From Angiostrongylus vasorum (taxonomy: Eukaryota; Nematoda; Chromadorea; Rhabditida; Metastrongylidae), in assembly GCA_018806985.1 (NCBI GenBank), contig JADANN010000256.1, forward strand, positions 1,649,501 to 1,713,500: a stretch of 64,000 bases of DNA, in the 5' to 3' direction. The notes under the pieces are model-generated. The model was not told where the DNA came from and did not search any database. It was given only the letters and a program-made list of their open reading frames with translations. This document shows positions 12,201 to 24,384 of this stretch, piece by piece (the stretch's first letter is position 1; each line of letters opens with the position of its first letter). The translations under genes were made by a program, and so were the position numbers.

Positions 12201-15200
12201 CGGGCCGTATAAAAAGAATCAACTACCACTTTTGAAAGCACCTCGATAAACAGTATCTAGCACAAGTTTTCGACAACTTAGCCGATGATGAAAATGGCTT
12301 TGAACAACTGATCACCTCTGGATCAATATAACCCTCTACTCTCGGAATAAATAAAACTGCTCCTTGTTGGTAACCATAAGACATGCAGAATAGCTGTTAC
12401 ACATTAAACAAGCGAATTGTCCTAGAATATTCCTGTTTGGACTAATCTAACATTTTAGTGCTAATCCTAATTCGAAGGAAAGAATTATTCGAAAATCTCC
12501 ACCACGAGTTGAACGAAATACTGAAGAACTGAGTTTAATAGTATTTTCAGTAATGTTTCAATTTTTTCCCTTGTTTTTATGTCTTCATTCATTGCTCCGT
12601 GACAGTATAAAACAATATGAGCTAAAATGACACAGGTCTCCTATCCTTCAAAAGATAAGGCTACAAAATCTCTAATACCCGAGGAAAAAGACCGGCTATC
12701 AATTCGTCGTCTTTTCACAAAAAAAAAAATCACCGTTTCCGAATAGAAATATTAATCTTCATTGACTAGCACTATTTACTACTGCATAAAAAGTGAATAA
12801 AAAAAGCTCCTACTTTGCTTATTGCTCGATATTGGACGCATACTACTTACAGAAGGCGTTTCGGAGGAAGAACTCTCAACAGCTCGAGCAAAAATATTTT
12901 CCTCCATCTGAAAGGGGAACAGTACGGAGCTCGAAGCGGTTGCTACAGTTTTATTAAAATACATAGAAATAAGAATCAGAGCACAAGCCAACCAGAAGAT
13001 ACACCTACCTCTTCATTTTGCTGTCGGTAGGATGTCTGGAATCGTTGTTTGCGTAGCATGGGATCTAAGCACACCAAGAAAGCCATGTAGGTGACCAACA
13101 CCATGATCACACAGATCAGGAAAATTACAACCACCTTTAAGAGAGCAAAATACTAGAAAAACAATGTTAAAAATAGGATAACAAGAAGAACAGGAAGACG
13201 ACAACGTGTTGTGTATATACAACCGGTACGCTACTTAGTATGCACACCAAGGCCGACCTTGAGCATGACAGTATTCCGGCTCTCAAATCGACAATCACAG
13301 TTGGCTAGGAAAGCGTCCATGTGAAAATCGTCGACGATTTTGGCCACTTCAGCTTTTACCACTGACTGTGGACTACTGAAATCCAAACCCTTACTTCTTT
13401 TTTCAGTCGTCGTCCTTGAACGAAACTTTACTATTGAAGAGCTAACCAAAAGCTGGGACTGATATTCGTCATTGTGTAATAGCGACGATGGTTATCATTG
13501 TGATCGGTAAGATTATCACCCACGAAGTACATCGTGCTCGGGCAGACACATCGGCACCTTGTATCCTCGAAGTTAGCCTAAATTTCAGCACTGACGGATA
13601 CCTTTCTTTTCCCAATTCTATTTTTAAATAACTTCATGAAAGACTTACAATTTTATTTTGCCTTCGATAAAACTGACATACTAGGAAACTTTAAGAAAAA
13701 AAGATTGAACGAAGCATGGCATCAAAAAAAGTAAAATCATAATTCGTCGACCAAAGAGTGGACACGACCCTACAAAACCAGTCTAGACGATTACTATCGT
13801 AAGTAAAAGAAAATCCAGCCCGTCTACTAACCCTCATACCATGCCCACTGGAAAACAGATCTGAGAGGGACACACCATCTAGGCAAAACCTTTCATTGAA
13901 GCACGCCACCATGCCACTAGTTTGGTACCAAGACGGTGATGGATCCTGGTAATGGTTCACTTTCAGCTGGGCTACCTGATGGAAACGTCGGACTCCTTCT
14001 CAACTTGGGACATCCTGCCAGGGGAATGAATCCCCCCCCGCTGTACATCGCAGCACAAAACAGAGGTACACCCTCCCAGCCACGATGAGGCGGTAGACCG
14101 TTAAGAAGAATACCAAAATAATTCGACTTAAATGAGAAAGCCAAGTATATCTACAAAATATTCAAGAACGATGTTCAGTTAGCTCAATAAAGTAGTGAAA
14201 CACATGGTACTGCACAGAAGGCGCAAGAAAGAACCATTTCGTGAAAACTGGATTAAGCCGTGATGGCAAAACTATTGCGCCTTTGGATTACAGAGATCAC
14301 ATCCTACGCATACCTATGCAGTTTTATGAAAACCGAAGATGATATGAAGAAGAAGAAGGCGTAGAGAAGTTGGGAAGACAGAGAGTAATAGAGCTGCGTT
14401 CTAATCACTAAGAGGATCCACCGATTAAAGGATGAACTCAAAACTCCGCGCTCATGCTTCTGAGTGGGCATCTTCCATCTTTTTGCTACGGCCTGAGATG
14501 TGTGCTGACACTTCAACCACCTCAATAAATTCGGCTGAATCACAAAGCGAATGATACCCGAAAAGTATTTGGAACACACAGCACAGTTCCGGATTGCATA
14601 ACTGAGACTTGGAGAAATATCTTGTTTTCAAGGTAAAGGGAATACGAGTAAAAATCAGAACGAGATAAAGATGGGCAGTCCACGTAATGTATGGGGACAA
14701 CGGAAAATGTAGGACTAGAGTGGCACTAAAGATTATGAAAGCACCTTTGACGCTACATAGAATCGTAATGATGATAAGACATTTGCAAAACTCCGGACCG
14801 CGGTTGTCTGCGGTGAGAATGGAACAAGCTACTACCCTTTCCTGGGCCTGTTACTAGGTGTCGGACTACAATGTACAGCGGAGGGATTCATCCCCTCTCA
14901 AGAAGAGAAGAATTTCGGCGCCTCCAAAAGGAAGCACAGCAAAAAGCAAACCAACACCAGAATCGACCACCATCCTGGTATCAAACTAGTCGCATGGTGG
15001 CAAATCTCCCCCCTGATCCACAAGGATCTCGACTGCCTCTGGTGATGACGACCTGAGGTATACTTTGGCCTGACCACAACGGCTAAAACCAGCAAATCTT
15101 CGAGGAATGGAGATTATGTTGGGGCCCACACAACCAGTGAAGATGGGCCATCCAAGTAACCAAGTAAGTAAGTAATGGACTGTATCACTGACCACTATGG

Positions 15201-15516
15201 CACCATACTGACCTCTTAAGTCAGTTCGTAAATTATATTAGACTACAGTAGGTTTACGTAGGAGAAAACAAGTGCCTCACAATCTTAACAAGTTTTTGAG
15301 TTCCAAATCGTAATGCCAAGCCAAGTAGGAATAAATTCTAAGTGGACCTCATTTATTAACAGTAGTAGTAGGTGTGCGTGGAAAAAATGAAAGTTAATCG
15401 TCATTCCATGAAGAACACAATAATGATAACAAAGAATGAAAAAAGAATAAGCCAACCTCTGCAAAAACGTCGTTAACGCAAACTAAAGAAAGTGCTGCAA
15501 GGATTCCACACTGCAT
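9248..15516 (-). CDS. TMEM9: TMEM9 family transmembrane protein, 6 exons, 197 aa
   Basis: A single-pass type I membrane protein of the TMEM9 family. The family is known from late endosomes and lysosomes, where it acts with chloride/proton exchangers and the V-ATPase; that role is family knowledge and is not shown here. Exons (minus strand): 15457-15516, 13447-13577, 13258-13375, 13009-13134, 12847-12907, 9248-9345. All introns are GT-AG and all phases agree. Residues 1-20 look like a signal peptide (MQCGILAALSLVCVNDVFAE). The cysteine motif DTRCRCVCP is at about 25-33 and CDCRFESRN lies before the membrane helix at about 104-124 (VVVIFLICVIMVLVTYMAFL). The C-terminus VLGRVEAEQNRW to EDHTMLN is the family's conserved end. 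Human TMEM9 is 183 aa. Intron 5 (3.5 kb) holds a mariner and a family C SINE, and intron 1 holds two family A SINEs. Confidence 0.92.
10355..11627 (+). mobile_element. mariner element, bandit/Hsmar1-like, decayed
   Basis: About 1273 bp flanked by TA dinucleotides (10353-10354 and 11628-11629). The inverted ends match: left TTCGGTTGGTAAATATGAAA, right (reverse complement) TTAGGTTGTAAAGTATGAAA. The coding remnant starts at ATG 10553 and has an early stop. It then shows helix-turn-helix sequence (TTVRELAEQLGESKGT, about 10799-10846) and the catalytic segments TVWWSAAESIHHSFLNPGE and LHDNARPHVAKAAL, then SPYLSPTD followed at once by a stop where a tyrosine is expected. The C-terminal part continues in frame as FFKHLDYFLSNK. 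This is a DD34D-type fossil with stops and frame breaks, so it should not be autonomous. It sits in intron 5 of TMEM9. Confidence 0.9.
11845..12222 (+). repeat. SINE family C copy (tRNA-derived head)
   Basis: The head has the A-box-like TTTGCACAGTGGTG and an exact B-box GGTTCGAACC at 11899-11908. The 3' end reads GACGTGAAGACGGGCCGT (about 12192-12209), the tail shared with the RTE fragment and with family A. It lies in intron 5 of the TMEM9 homologue. Confidence 0.7.
13905..14107 (-). repeat. SINE family A, 3'-truncated copy
   Basis: The reverse complement carries the head hairpin region (ACGGTCTACCGCCTCATCG), the GGGGGGGATTCATTCCCC block and the GGAGTCCGACGTTTCCATCAG block. The last half of the element is missing. 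It lies in intron 1 of TMEM9. Confidence 0.75.
14853..15175 (+). repeat. SINE family A copy, 5'-truncated
   Basis: It starts in the GTGTCGGACTACAATGTACA block and runs through CTGGTATCAAACTAGTCGCA, CGACTGCCTCTGGTGATGA and the tail with CAAGTAAGTAAGTAA. The 3' tail GGGGCCCACACAACCAGTGA is diverged from the consensus. A second, plus-strand insertion in intron 1 of TMEM9. Confidence 0.75.
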
Positions 15517-16286
15517 GATTCCTTAAGAGAATACCATTTGTTCGATCTGAAAGACAGGCATGAGTCCACCAAGAATCACCAAACACTAACATCCAACACC
15601 AAGAAGTAGGGAACCAAGGCCAACTTAACGATGACGCAAAGAAACCACGACACTACAAACCCGAGCGACAACGTGACCCCAGCGCTTCTGGACTTAAAAC
15701 ATCGTTTTAGGCGTCGTTTCCCAATGATCGTGTGCAATCGCGAACGAGGTCGCTGATTTTCGTGATCCTGTGCAGTCAGTGGTACTCAGATATCGTACCT
15801 CTATAGTTGGGCGGCCGGTCCTCACTATTATGCGGGGCCCAGCACATTCTCCATTGTTTCGGGATTTTTCTGGTTTAGCGGTTGTGTTTCTCTGGAGTCC
15901 CGAGGTCAGCCTGGCCAAAGTCTGCCCCAGGTCGTTACCAACACAAGCGGTCGCTGTCCTTGTGGATCAGAGGGAGATCTGCAACCATGCGACTAGTTTG
16001 ATACCAGGACGGTGGTGAATGCTAATATTGGCTTACTCTTAGTTGGGCTTCCTGATGGAAGCGCCGGACTCCTTCTCTGCTTGGGAGACCCTCTCGGAGG
16101 GATGAATTCCCCCACTTTACATCGCAGCCCGGCACCCAGGAACACCTCCCAGCCATGATGAGGCGGTAAACCGTTGGGAGATGTTCAAATATCAGTGTGT
16201 AGTATGTTCGCCAGTACTTCTCTTGCTGTCTTTCAAACGTAAGTAGTCGTCGGTTACTTGTACTGCCGTAGCACTTGTATTTTCAG
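15517..16286. promoter_or_regulatory. Shared upstream region of TMEM9 and PLGRKT-A
   Basis: This 770-bp interval separates the start codon of TMEM9 (minus) from the candidate acceptor of PLGRKT-A (plus), so promoters for both must lie here or upstream of trans-splice sites. Half of it is a family A SINE (15800-16181). The sequence shows no recognisable core element, so the regulatory role is inferred from gene arrangement alone. Confidence 0.4.
15800..16181 (-). repeat. SINE family A copy between divergent genes
   Basis: A nearly full-length copy in reverse orientation. The tail (GGCCGGTCCTCACTATTATG) is at the left and the head (GGTAAACCGTTGGGAG as its complement) at the right. It occupies the intergenic space between TMEM9 and the PLGRKT tandem. 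Confidence 0.8.
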
Positions 16287-16289
16287 AAG

Positions 16290-19200
16290 ATGGGAGGCTA
16301 TTTTTCTTCTGTTTCACCGAGTCAGGCTGCTTCTCAATCCGACTTGTATGCTGAGCTTGAGCGAACAAGGGTGCGTTGTTGACAAATAAAGCGTGATTGT
16401 GGCCGGATGCTCTTCCATATAGATGCCACGGAAGTCTTTATGGGAACTACGGTAACTAGTAACAAGAATAGCATTTACAGATAGAACGTGAACTGGCGAT
16501 CACTCAGATTCTTGAACAACGTCGACGGGCTTATAAGGTTTGTTCTGATTGCAAGTACTAACTTAGGAAGGTGCTATTCCACCGGTGTTGCGCAGAGTGT
16601 TTGACTGCAAAAAGGCTGCATGGGACGAACAAGGTTCTTATGAACTGATTTTATTGAGCTGATGCGAGGTTGGCATAGTTGTCGATGTCGTCAGTGTTGT
16701 TGCTGGTCGATGGCTGACGTTCCGGCGATTTCGCCTTCCTCAGAGCCGTGCTGTTACGAGTGGGACTGCCTCTCGTGCCTTCTGGGTTGCATTGGGCACT
16801 CCCACAGGTAACTGGACTGGGCAGTCCCACTTATAACACCACGTCTCTGAGGAGGGCGAAATCGCGGAAACGTCAACCATCGATCAACAACAACGACATC
16901 TATAGCAACCTCGCATCAGTTCAACAAGATCGGTTCATAATAACACATAAATAAATGTGGCGATTATTTTTGCCGAGGTTTATAGAAAGTCGGTCTTTTG
17001 AGTTATTAAGAGATGTGCCAGCAGAACAAGGTTCAGTTGTGACGTATTTTTATTTACAATCTCAAACATGAGAGGGAAATTCGTTAATCGAGGATGTACG
17101 GAAAGTCTCAGCGTGCCTGATCGCTACCCTTGGAACTCACGTACTATTCATGATGGAGTTGAGTGCATTCCTGCGGAGTTACCTGTCTACTTTAATGGGG
17201 ATTTGTCTTCATGTTTGATAATTTTATTGTTTTTTGCAATGTACATCTCGCCCCTCCCAATGGTTTACCGCCTCATCGTGGCTGGGAGGTGTTCCTGGGT
17301 GTCGGACTGCGATGTACAGCGGGGGATTCGACCCCCCCCCCTGCAGGGGTCTCCCAAGCTGAGAAGGAGTCCGACGTTTCCATCAGGAAGCCCAGGTAGG
17401 AGTAAACCAGTACCAGGGTACACCACTGTCTTGGTATTAAAGTCGCATGGTGGTAAATCTCCCTCTAATCCACAACGGCTGCGACTGCCTGTCGTGGTGA
17501 CGACCTGGGGCGGACTTTGACCAGGCTGTCCTCGGTATTCCAGGGAACCACAGTGGCTTAACCAGCAAATCTCCGAGAAATGGTGATTATGCTGGGGCCC
17601 GCACAACTAGTGATGACGGGCCGTTCAAGTATCAAGTAAGTAAGTACATCTCGCCAATCAACAATGAAGTTAGTAATTCACTGTTTCCTCGATGAGCAAA
17701 TAAGAGTGTTACCAGCATTTATTCATTCGCAATAGTTGACGTTTCGGCGATTTCGTCTTCAGAGCCTGGAGAGGTCTAATTGACACGCAGTTTACTCAAC
17801 CTAACACGTTCATGACCTCGGCAGGCAAAACTGATTACCTAAGTTTTCTTAATAACTCAAGAGACCGACTTTCTATAGACCTCAGGATAAATAATCGACA
17901 TATTTGTTTATATGTTCTTATGAACTGATCTTTTTGAGCTGATGCGAGGTTGGCATTTCGCCTTTCTCAGAGCCGTGCTGTTACGAGTGGGACCTATGTT
18001 TTTATTTGGATAATAAATAACTTCTTTCGGGCACTCACTGTTTTGTTCCCGGTAAGCCTTCCAGTTATTTAATGGAAGCCATTCCCCTGAAGGCCTTCAA
18101 GAGTTTTATGCGCTGATGTTTTGGATTCCTGATCGAGGATGTTAACTGCTATTTCAAAATCTTCCCCGTTTTGTCTCGGTGTCCTACACGCGCGCAGACG
18201 TACTTGGTTGGACTTTAGCTTTACCGATTAGATGTCCTTTTCTACGAACGCATGGTGGACTACTCGTCTCGCCAATGTATTCATACCCGCACGTTTTACA
18301 AGAGATCAGATAAACCGGAACTGATCAATCACCGTTTCTACCAATTTTCCGTTGTGCATAGATGGCCCAGTACGGGCGGTTACTAACTGGTTCGCGTCTT
18401 AGAATGCAGTGCGGTATTTCAGTCCTTTTTAGCGACTTTTCTTTACCGGCGGTTTTTCAGCAATGCTTTATTGCTGCATTTGTTTCGTCCGAAATAAAGA
18501 GCAGGATAAACAGGACGTGATACCCTCTTGACATATCAGTTTTGAGGTGTGATTATTCCTCTACAGATACCCTGAGGAGTTACGGATTCGTAACAATTGG
18601 AAATGGCTGCATGCAGCGCCAAACTCAGGGATTTCTCCTTCTGTTCTCTCCCTGTGCAGACGATGGCGGCTATTCGAAACATTTTCCCCACAAGCGCCGT
18701 TCTTGTGTGAGAGGTGAGAGTAGTAATGAACTAGCACATTTCTGTTCCTTGGCCTTCCATACCACTTCGTGGTGCTGCCGTATAAGTGGAGTTAACTCTG
18801 AAATGACGTGGAGTTTTTTACGCTTTAACACATTCGCGATGTTTTGAACTATGTACAAATTGTGAGTGGCAGACGGTATGATACTATCGTATTTTTTTAC
18901 TTCCTGGATGTATAACTTTTTATCTACTGCCAACCATTTTGAAGACGGGTTATTCTGTGAAATACATCCACGATGATGCCGAGATGCTTGCAAAACTTGG
19001 ACCCCAGGCCAGATCGAACCGCGATCACCCTTTCTGGTGGCCCACATGTTACGCACTTAGCCACTGAAGCTCTTGTTCTGCCTTGCTCTCAGTTCTTCTT
19101 CTTCTCTTTCCGCTCTTTCTTTCACCTTTTTCGTCCTGAATGTTTGTTTTTCGCACGTTGTTCTTTCCTGGTACACATTTGTTTTCGATAGCTTTACTAC

Positions 19201-20587
19201 CGCATGCTCTAGTGGACGTCGTGCCAGAAAAGCTGTTCTCTGCCCTTGATATTTCACTAAAAAAGTTTTGCGACTGAGTTTTTTTCTTAATCAGCGGAGA
19301 TGTTGTTGTTGGTAGACATGGTACCATGGCGCTTGTGTTGTATTTGTTTACTGATTCATTTCCATTTGAGCGCCTTGAATGGGCCTTTAGTTTGTACGAG
19401 GACGACAGGAGAGTCTTAATTTCCTCAGTATTTTCGTTATCTCTCAATAGGGAGTCTATCGTTGATGCAGTTTAGGTTTCGGCCGACATGGTTCAAGTGC
19501 ATAAAATTAAATTTTTGACCGCTTTTTGACTTTTCAATCCGTAGAGAATAAGACTTACCGTTTGGGATAGGTCAGTATAGAGATATAAAAACCCTAGACT
19601 TGGAAAGCCTTATAATATTGAGGTCTGGTGGACAAGGTTTTTTGTTTATCACACATAAGACGAATTTGTTCTGGTATCGTGAAAAGGTATTTAAAATACA
19701 GAGACCGCTTAGAGTAAAAAAGACCATAAAAACGAAAAAATGACTTCAAAAGTTTTTATGCAGGAAGTCAGAGAAAGCTAAGCCCAGTTATTCTTGGGGA
19801 CACGGTGGACGATGCGACTTACCTGAATTTCGTAGCCTCTCTGGTAAAAAAGTCATGCTTCATCGAGAATGTCTCAGATGAAATATCATGGTTTTGAAAA
19901 TATGTCTTATGTTATAAGCTTATTTCGAATCGAACCAACTACCGGTCCTGTGTGTACTGCAGGGCGACCATGGCCACTGAACTAGACACTCGTCAGGCGG
20001 TAAAGCGCTGGGTATTAAATTCCTATGCATTTGTTTCACTCTAAAAACTTGTGATTGTGATGTTTAGGACTTATCCCAACGTGTTTTAGTTGGCTGAAGA
20101 GCGTGAAAAGTTGAGATTCAGTGCTTCGGGTGGAGGAATAATGATGCTCTTTTCTGCTTTGTCGGCATTCCATCACAAGTGCGTGCGCTGAAGGTTACTT
20201 TCCATCATTAAGTGACCTTTCTCTCGTTGGTTTTCTCATCTTTTTTCTTAGAAACATGGCTTGTTAATTATTCCGACAATAAACGTTATCATTACAGAAA
20301 CATATTGCACCTTCTGCCTATATTTCCAACTGTCTCATACTTGGGATATCAGGTCCATTACTGCTACGGCAACAAACTAGCGACTATTGATAGTTAGTGA
20401 CAACTTCATCTGCTTTTTGCACTGAAGAATTGTTGAATAGTGACCCCGCACTATTCTAGGGATGGCGGCAAACTTGTGCCAAGGACACATAGATGAGCTG
20501 GCGCCATACCCGATACGTGTACAGGACGTCCGGAATCGAATGACCCACTTGAGGCTTCTAAAGCAAGACGAGGAGATTTTCATTTGA
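16290..20587 (+). CDS. PLGRKT: PLGRKT-like protein A, 5 exons, 149 aa
   Basis: Homologue of plasminogen receptor KT, a small two-helix membrane protein of the cell surface and mitochondria. Exons: 16290-16370, 16481-16537, 20090-20178, 20298-20392, 20460-20587. Phases agree (0,0,2,1) and all introns are GT-AG. The start follows an acceptor-like TTTCAG by three bases, compatible with spliced-leader addition. The N-terminus MGGYFSSVSPSQ has the family's MG start, and a charged helix follows (IERELAITQILEQRRRAYK). Helix 1 is KLRFSASGGGIMMLFSALSA and helix 2 is LHLLPIFPTVSYLGYQVHYC. The tail (DELAPYPIRVQDVRNRM) aligns loosely with the human C-terminus. Human PLGRKT is 147 aa. It shares exon plan and order with the next gene. 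Intron 2 (3.55 kb) holds a Penelope-like element and a full SINE A. The C-terminal exon is the least certain part. Confidence 0.8.
17253..17643 (+). repeat. SINE family A, full-length reference copy with target-site duplication
   Basis: This 391-bp element is bounded by the 12-bp direct repeat GTACATCTCGCC (17241-17252 and 17644-17655), which fixes both ends. It starts CCTCCCAATGGTTTACCGCC, in which CCTCCCA pairs with the later TGGGAGG to form a hairpin. It ends GGGGCCCGCACAACTAGTGA followed by a variable stretch and AAGTAAGTAA. TGGCTGGGAGGTG and GGGGATTCGACCCC resemble Pol III A and B boxes. Confidence 0.9.
17735..18560 (-). mobile_element. Penelope-like element fragment with GIY-YIG endonuclease
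   Basis: On the minus strand around 18255-18325 the translation reads YLISCKTCGYEYIGETSS. This is the signature of the GIY-YIG endonuclease of Penelope-like elements (two cysteines, then YIGET). It continues with CVRRKGHLIGKAKVQPST and, after frame breaks, DQESKTSAHKTLEAFRG. Near 17735-17990 it has the motif encoding EIAETS that recurs across the window. Stops and shifts make it inactive. No intact reverse transcriptase is visible upstream; minus-strand frames at 18670-19056 may be further remnants but are not recognised. Confidence 0.7.
18970..19075 (-). repeat. Family D fragment
   Basis: It contains ATGATGCCGAGATGCTTGCA, CAGATCGAACCGCGATCACC and the complement of the A-box region, as in the copies at 1050 and 42625. 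Confidence 0.55.
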
Positions 20588-20817
20588 TCTAATCGCTGTC
20601 CACTTACATTCCCAACACTCGCAGTTTTTCAGTTTATGTATTTAGTGGTAGTAAGAATAGTGTCGCCAATGGAATTCATCCATGATTTGTGCCCAATTCG
20701 TGCACTTCCTGGTTTCCGCCCAAGAATAAAGAACACTTGTCGAATATCGTTCAAATTTAGTCCAGTCGTTTCACGGACAGTTCATTTCTTTGTTCGGATA
20801 TTAACTGGTGATCCTTT

Positions 20818-20834
20818 AGACGCTCTGAACAAGA
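20818..20834 (+). promoter_or_regulatory. Candidate trans-splice acceptor of PLGRKT-B
   Basis: CCTTTAG ends at 20819, 15 bases before the start codon of PLGRKT-B and 232 bases after the stop of PLGRKT-A. The spacing resembles that of downstream genes in nematode operons. Trans-splicing itself is an inference. Confidence 0.4.
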
Positions 20835-23800
20835 ATGGGTTTTGTTTATATGGGACAATCGATATCTTATCAAAAGGTTCGTAATCAGAAAGCCGTTGAA
20901 CTAACAGCACTGAACGACGATTTCGTGAGTTTTGTTGCAAAGATAGATGTTGGTAAGCCCATTTAATCCGTAATATGTGCAGATTAATAGGTTTGTTACT
21001 GCTTGGAAAGTAGTGATATATACTAGCTTAGGTATTTACATGGTTGGTATTTGCTATATAATCTCACTTAGATCGAGGCCGAAATCGTGTTGAAGAATCT
21101 GCAATTCGCCCAAGAACGTGCTGTGAAGGTCAGTTTGTCATTTATGCACTAACGAACTTATAACGACTGCACAAAGGTTATATGTTTCGATTTAGTTCTA
21201 GGAAAAGTAAGAAATCGAGCAGTGTCACACGAGTAGTAAAGTAAATCACTCTCTGAGACAGAGATCTTAATATACTTACTTGGATACTTTGATGACTCGT
21301 CCTCACTCGTTGTGTGGGCTCCAGAATGATCCCTAATTTTCCAGTGTTTTGCTGATTTAGCCGTCGTGATTCCCTGGAGTCCCGAGGTCAGTCAAGCCAA
21401 AGTTTGCCCCAGGTCGTCACCACCACAGGCAATGGCCGCCATTGTGGATCAGAGGGAGATTTGCCACCATGCGACTAGTATGGTACTAGGACGGTGGCGG
21501 ACCCTGATATTGGTTTACTTTTAGCTAGGCTTCCTAATGGAAATGCCGGACTCCTTTTCTGCTTGCGAGACCCTTCCAGGGGGATGAATCCACCCTCTAC
21601 TTTGCGACCCGACACCCAGAAACACCTCCCAGCCACGATGAGGTGGTAAACCGTTGGGAGGGATCTTAATATAGCATTGTTAAATTATGGCAACCTCAGT
21701 AACTCAACAAAAAATAGTAGGGTTGTAGTTGTGATCATCATATGTTTGTCAACAACCGACTGAGTAATTCCGATGTATTACTAAGCAAAAGATTCGAAGT
21801 GTGGAGAGCATTCTGAGAAGAAAGTAAATCTGTTATAGTGAAACGTCTCTGTAAATTCTTTAAAGGATAGATTTATTAAGTTAATAGAGTTGCGTGAGCG
21901 GTTTAGCTGGGAGTTCGCCGGTATTACGACAATGGTGTGCATCTTATTCTTTGCCGGTTCTATCACTAAAAAGGAAGGTTGGTCTTCCAGAATATTTCTG
22001 TCGGAAGTGCAACTACACAGTTTTACTGTGCACGAAAAAATTTACAGAGGTGTTCAGGAGTTTGTAATACCTATTGCTCCATTGATAATGGGACTTGGAT
22101 ACAGATACTACTGTGCATATGGAGTAAACAGTGGAAATGTCATAGGTGGGAGAAGTCTTTTTGTGCATTTTTAATTGGTGTCATCGATCTAGAAGTATGT
22201 GAATCCTGGTTTTCTCGCAGTTTACAAATCAGGAGTTAAGAATTGGAGAAGAGATTGTTTTAGTAGCTTTTAGGGATAAGCAAGGCTCTTGCTTACCTAT
22301 TCATAGTTGTGAGATGTAACTTACATGTGATGTGGAATTCTTTAAAAGTGGATGTGGTCCATTTATTTCCAAACGTCATATGTGACACTCTATCTCCACT
22401 TTTCGTCACATTATATTCAACGCCTTCACATGGTTTTCATGGAAACGCTGTGATTTCAAGAGTAGTTTCTGGTTGTGCTTGTTGAGGATATTTGAATCTA
22501 AGGCACTCTACTGAAATTTTAGAATTTTAAGCCACTCGACTAACACCACAGAAAATTTCCTAGTGAATAGTCTTATTGGTTCACAAGGGACGGTATGAGT
22601 TCATTTCAACTCATACAATATGAGGGAATATATTGGCTAACGTGGATTAATCTCATGTCTTATTTTCGTGGTGGTTTATGTTGAGGTGCGACATTTCTTT
22701 GCTCAAGTTTTTGTATTCAATCGACACACCATAATCGGAGATGTGACGATTGTGGGGAATAACCTTACGACCACTCGCCTCACCGCGCTCCGCCTCGTCC
22801 TAATCTTCCGATTTACCTTCTCCATCCTCTTCAACGTCTTCAATGTCTTCTTGCTCACTCTCCGTGAGTAATAGATCGATAACTGAGTGGAACTCGTTTT
22901 CAGCCAACATGATTCAGGCTTGGAAAGAAAAATTTCGATTACTTTGGCTGTTTATTTCTTTGTAATCGCTATGATGTCTCCTGTAAAATGTAAGGTATTG
23001 TACATATATGTATTTATATGAACAAATTAACATATATATAACATTGTATACTTGATACTTGATACTTGAATGACCCGTCCTCACTTGTTGCGCGGGCTCC
23101 AGCATAATCTCCATTTTTCGGAGATTTGCTGCTGAAGTCATTATGGTTCCCTGGAGTCCCGAGGTCAGCCTGGCCAAAGTCTGCTCCGGGTCTTCACCAC
23201 CACAGGCAGTCGCAGCCCTTGTGGATTAGAGGGAGATTTACCACCGTGCGACTTTGATACTAGGACGGTGGTGGATCCTGATATTGTTTACTCTTACCTA
23301 GGCTTCCTGATGGAAACGCCGGACTCTTTCTCAGCTTGGGAGACTGCCAGGGAATGAATCCCCCGCTGTAGATCGCAGTCCATCACCCAGTAACACCTCC
23401 CCGCCACGATGAGACGGTAAACCGTTGGGAGGTATAACATTCTCCTTCTGATCCACAAGGGCAGCGACTGCTTGTGGTGGTGAAGACCTGGGGCAGACTT
23501 TAGCCAGGCTGACCTCTGGATTCCAGGGAACCATAATGGCTTAACCAGAAAATTTCCAAAAAAATGGAGATTATGCTGAAGCCCGCACAACTAGTGAGGA
23601 CGGGCCATTCTAGTATCAAGATATACAATGTATAGATATACAGATACGAATGATAGAAATAATAAATGTATCTCAGATAGAAAACTAGCTGAGATACATT
23701 TATCATTTCTATTACGCTTCCATGTGAATTCTGTGCGGTTGGTCTCCATGCGACATAGTCAGTGGAAGACTCATAGAAAGCGGCTCTGAGGAAGGCGAAA

Positions 23801-24014
23801 TTTGCCGAAAGGTCAGCTTGTTCGTGAATAAAGAATAAAAATAACACCTCGTGTTTGCTCAACAAGAATACGAAGAATTACTAGCTGAGAGTCAGGCGAA
23901 ACGAAGGAACCAGTGTGGTGGCGAACGTTACTCCCTGGAAAGGGTAATGACGTGTTCGATTACTACCACAGACATCGGCGGTCCGGAGTTTTGCAAATAT
24001 CTCAACATCATTAT

Positions 24015-24056
<42 letters not shown>

Positions 24057-24341
24057 CATATTTATATATATACATATAAGTATATACATATATAAACGTT
24101 AGTAGAGCATGTATAAAAGTTATTGAAGCATCCAGGAATATACTGTATACATATTATAAAAACGAATGCCAAAAGCTGACTGTACCGTCGTTGGGAGGTG
24201 CTTGTACTTTTTCAATCGTGCGCGATAGTTGAAAATGCCACGAGTCGAATTCGAAAATTCATAAAAGAACATAGAGAATACGTAGAAAATAACATAGCAT
24301 TTAGTAACTTATGTAAAGACATATATGTGTACGTATATATG

Positions 24342-24384
<43 letters not shown>

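Noticed and set aside
17068..17606. Frames of 113 to 150 codons on both strands
   Set aside because: They read through the full-length SINE A at 17253-17643; similar frames occur at each family A copy.
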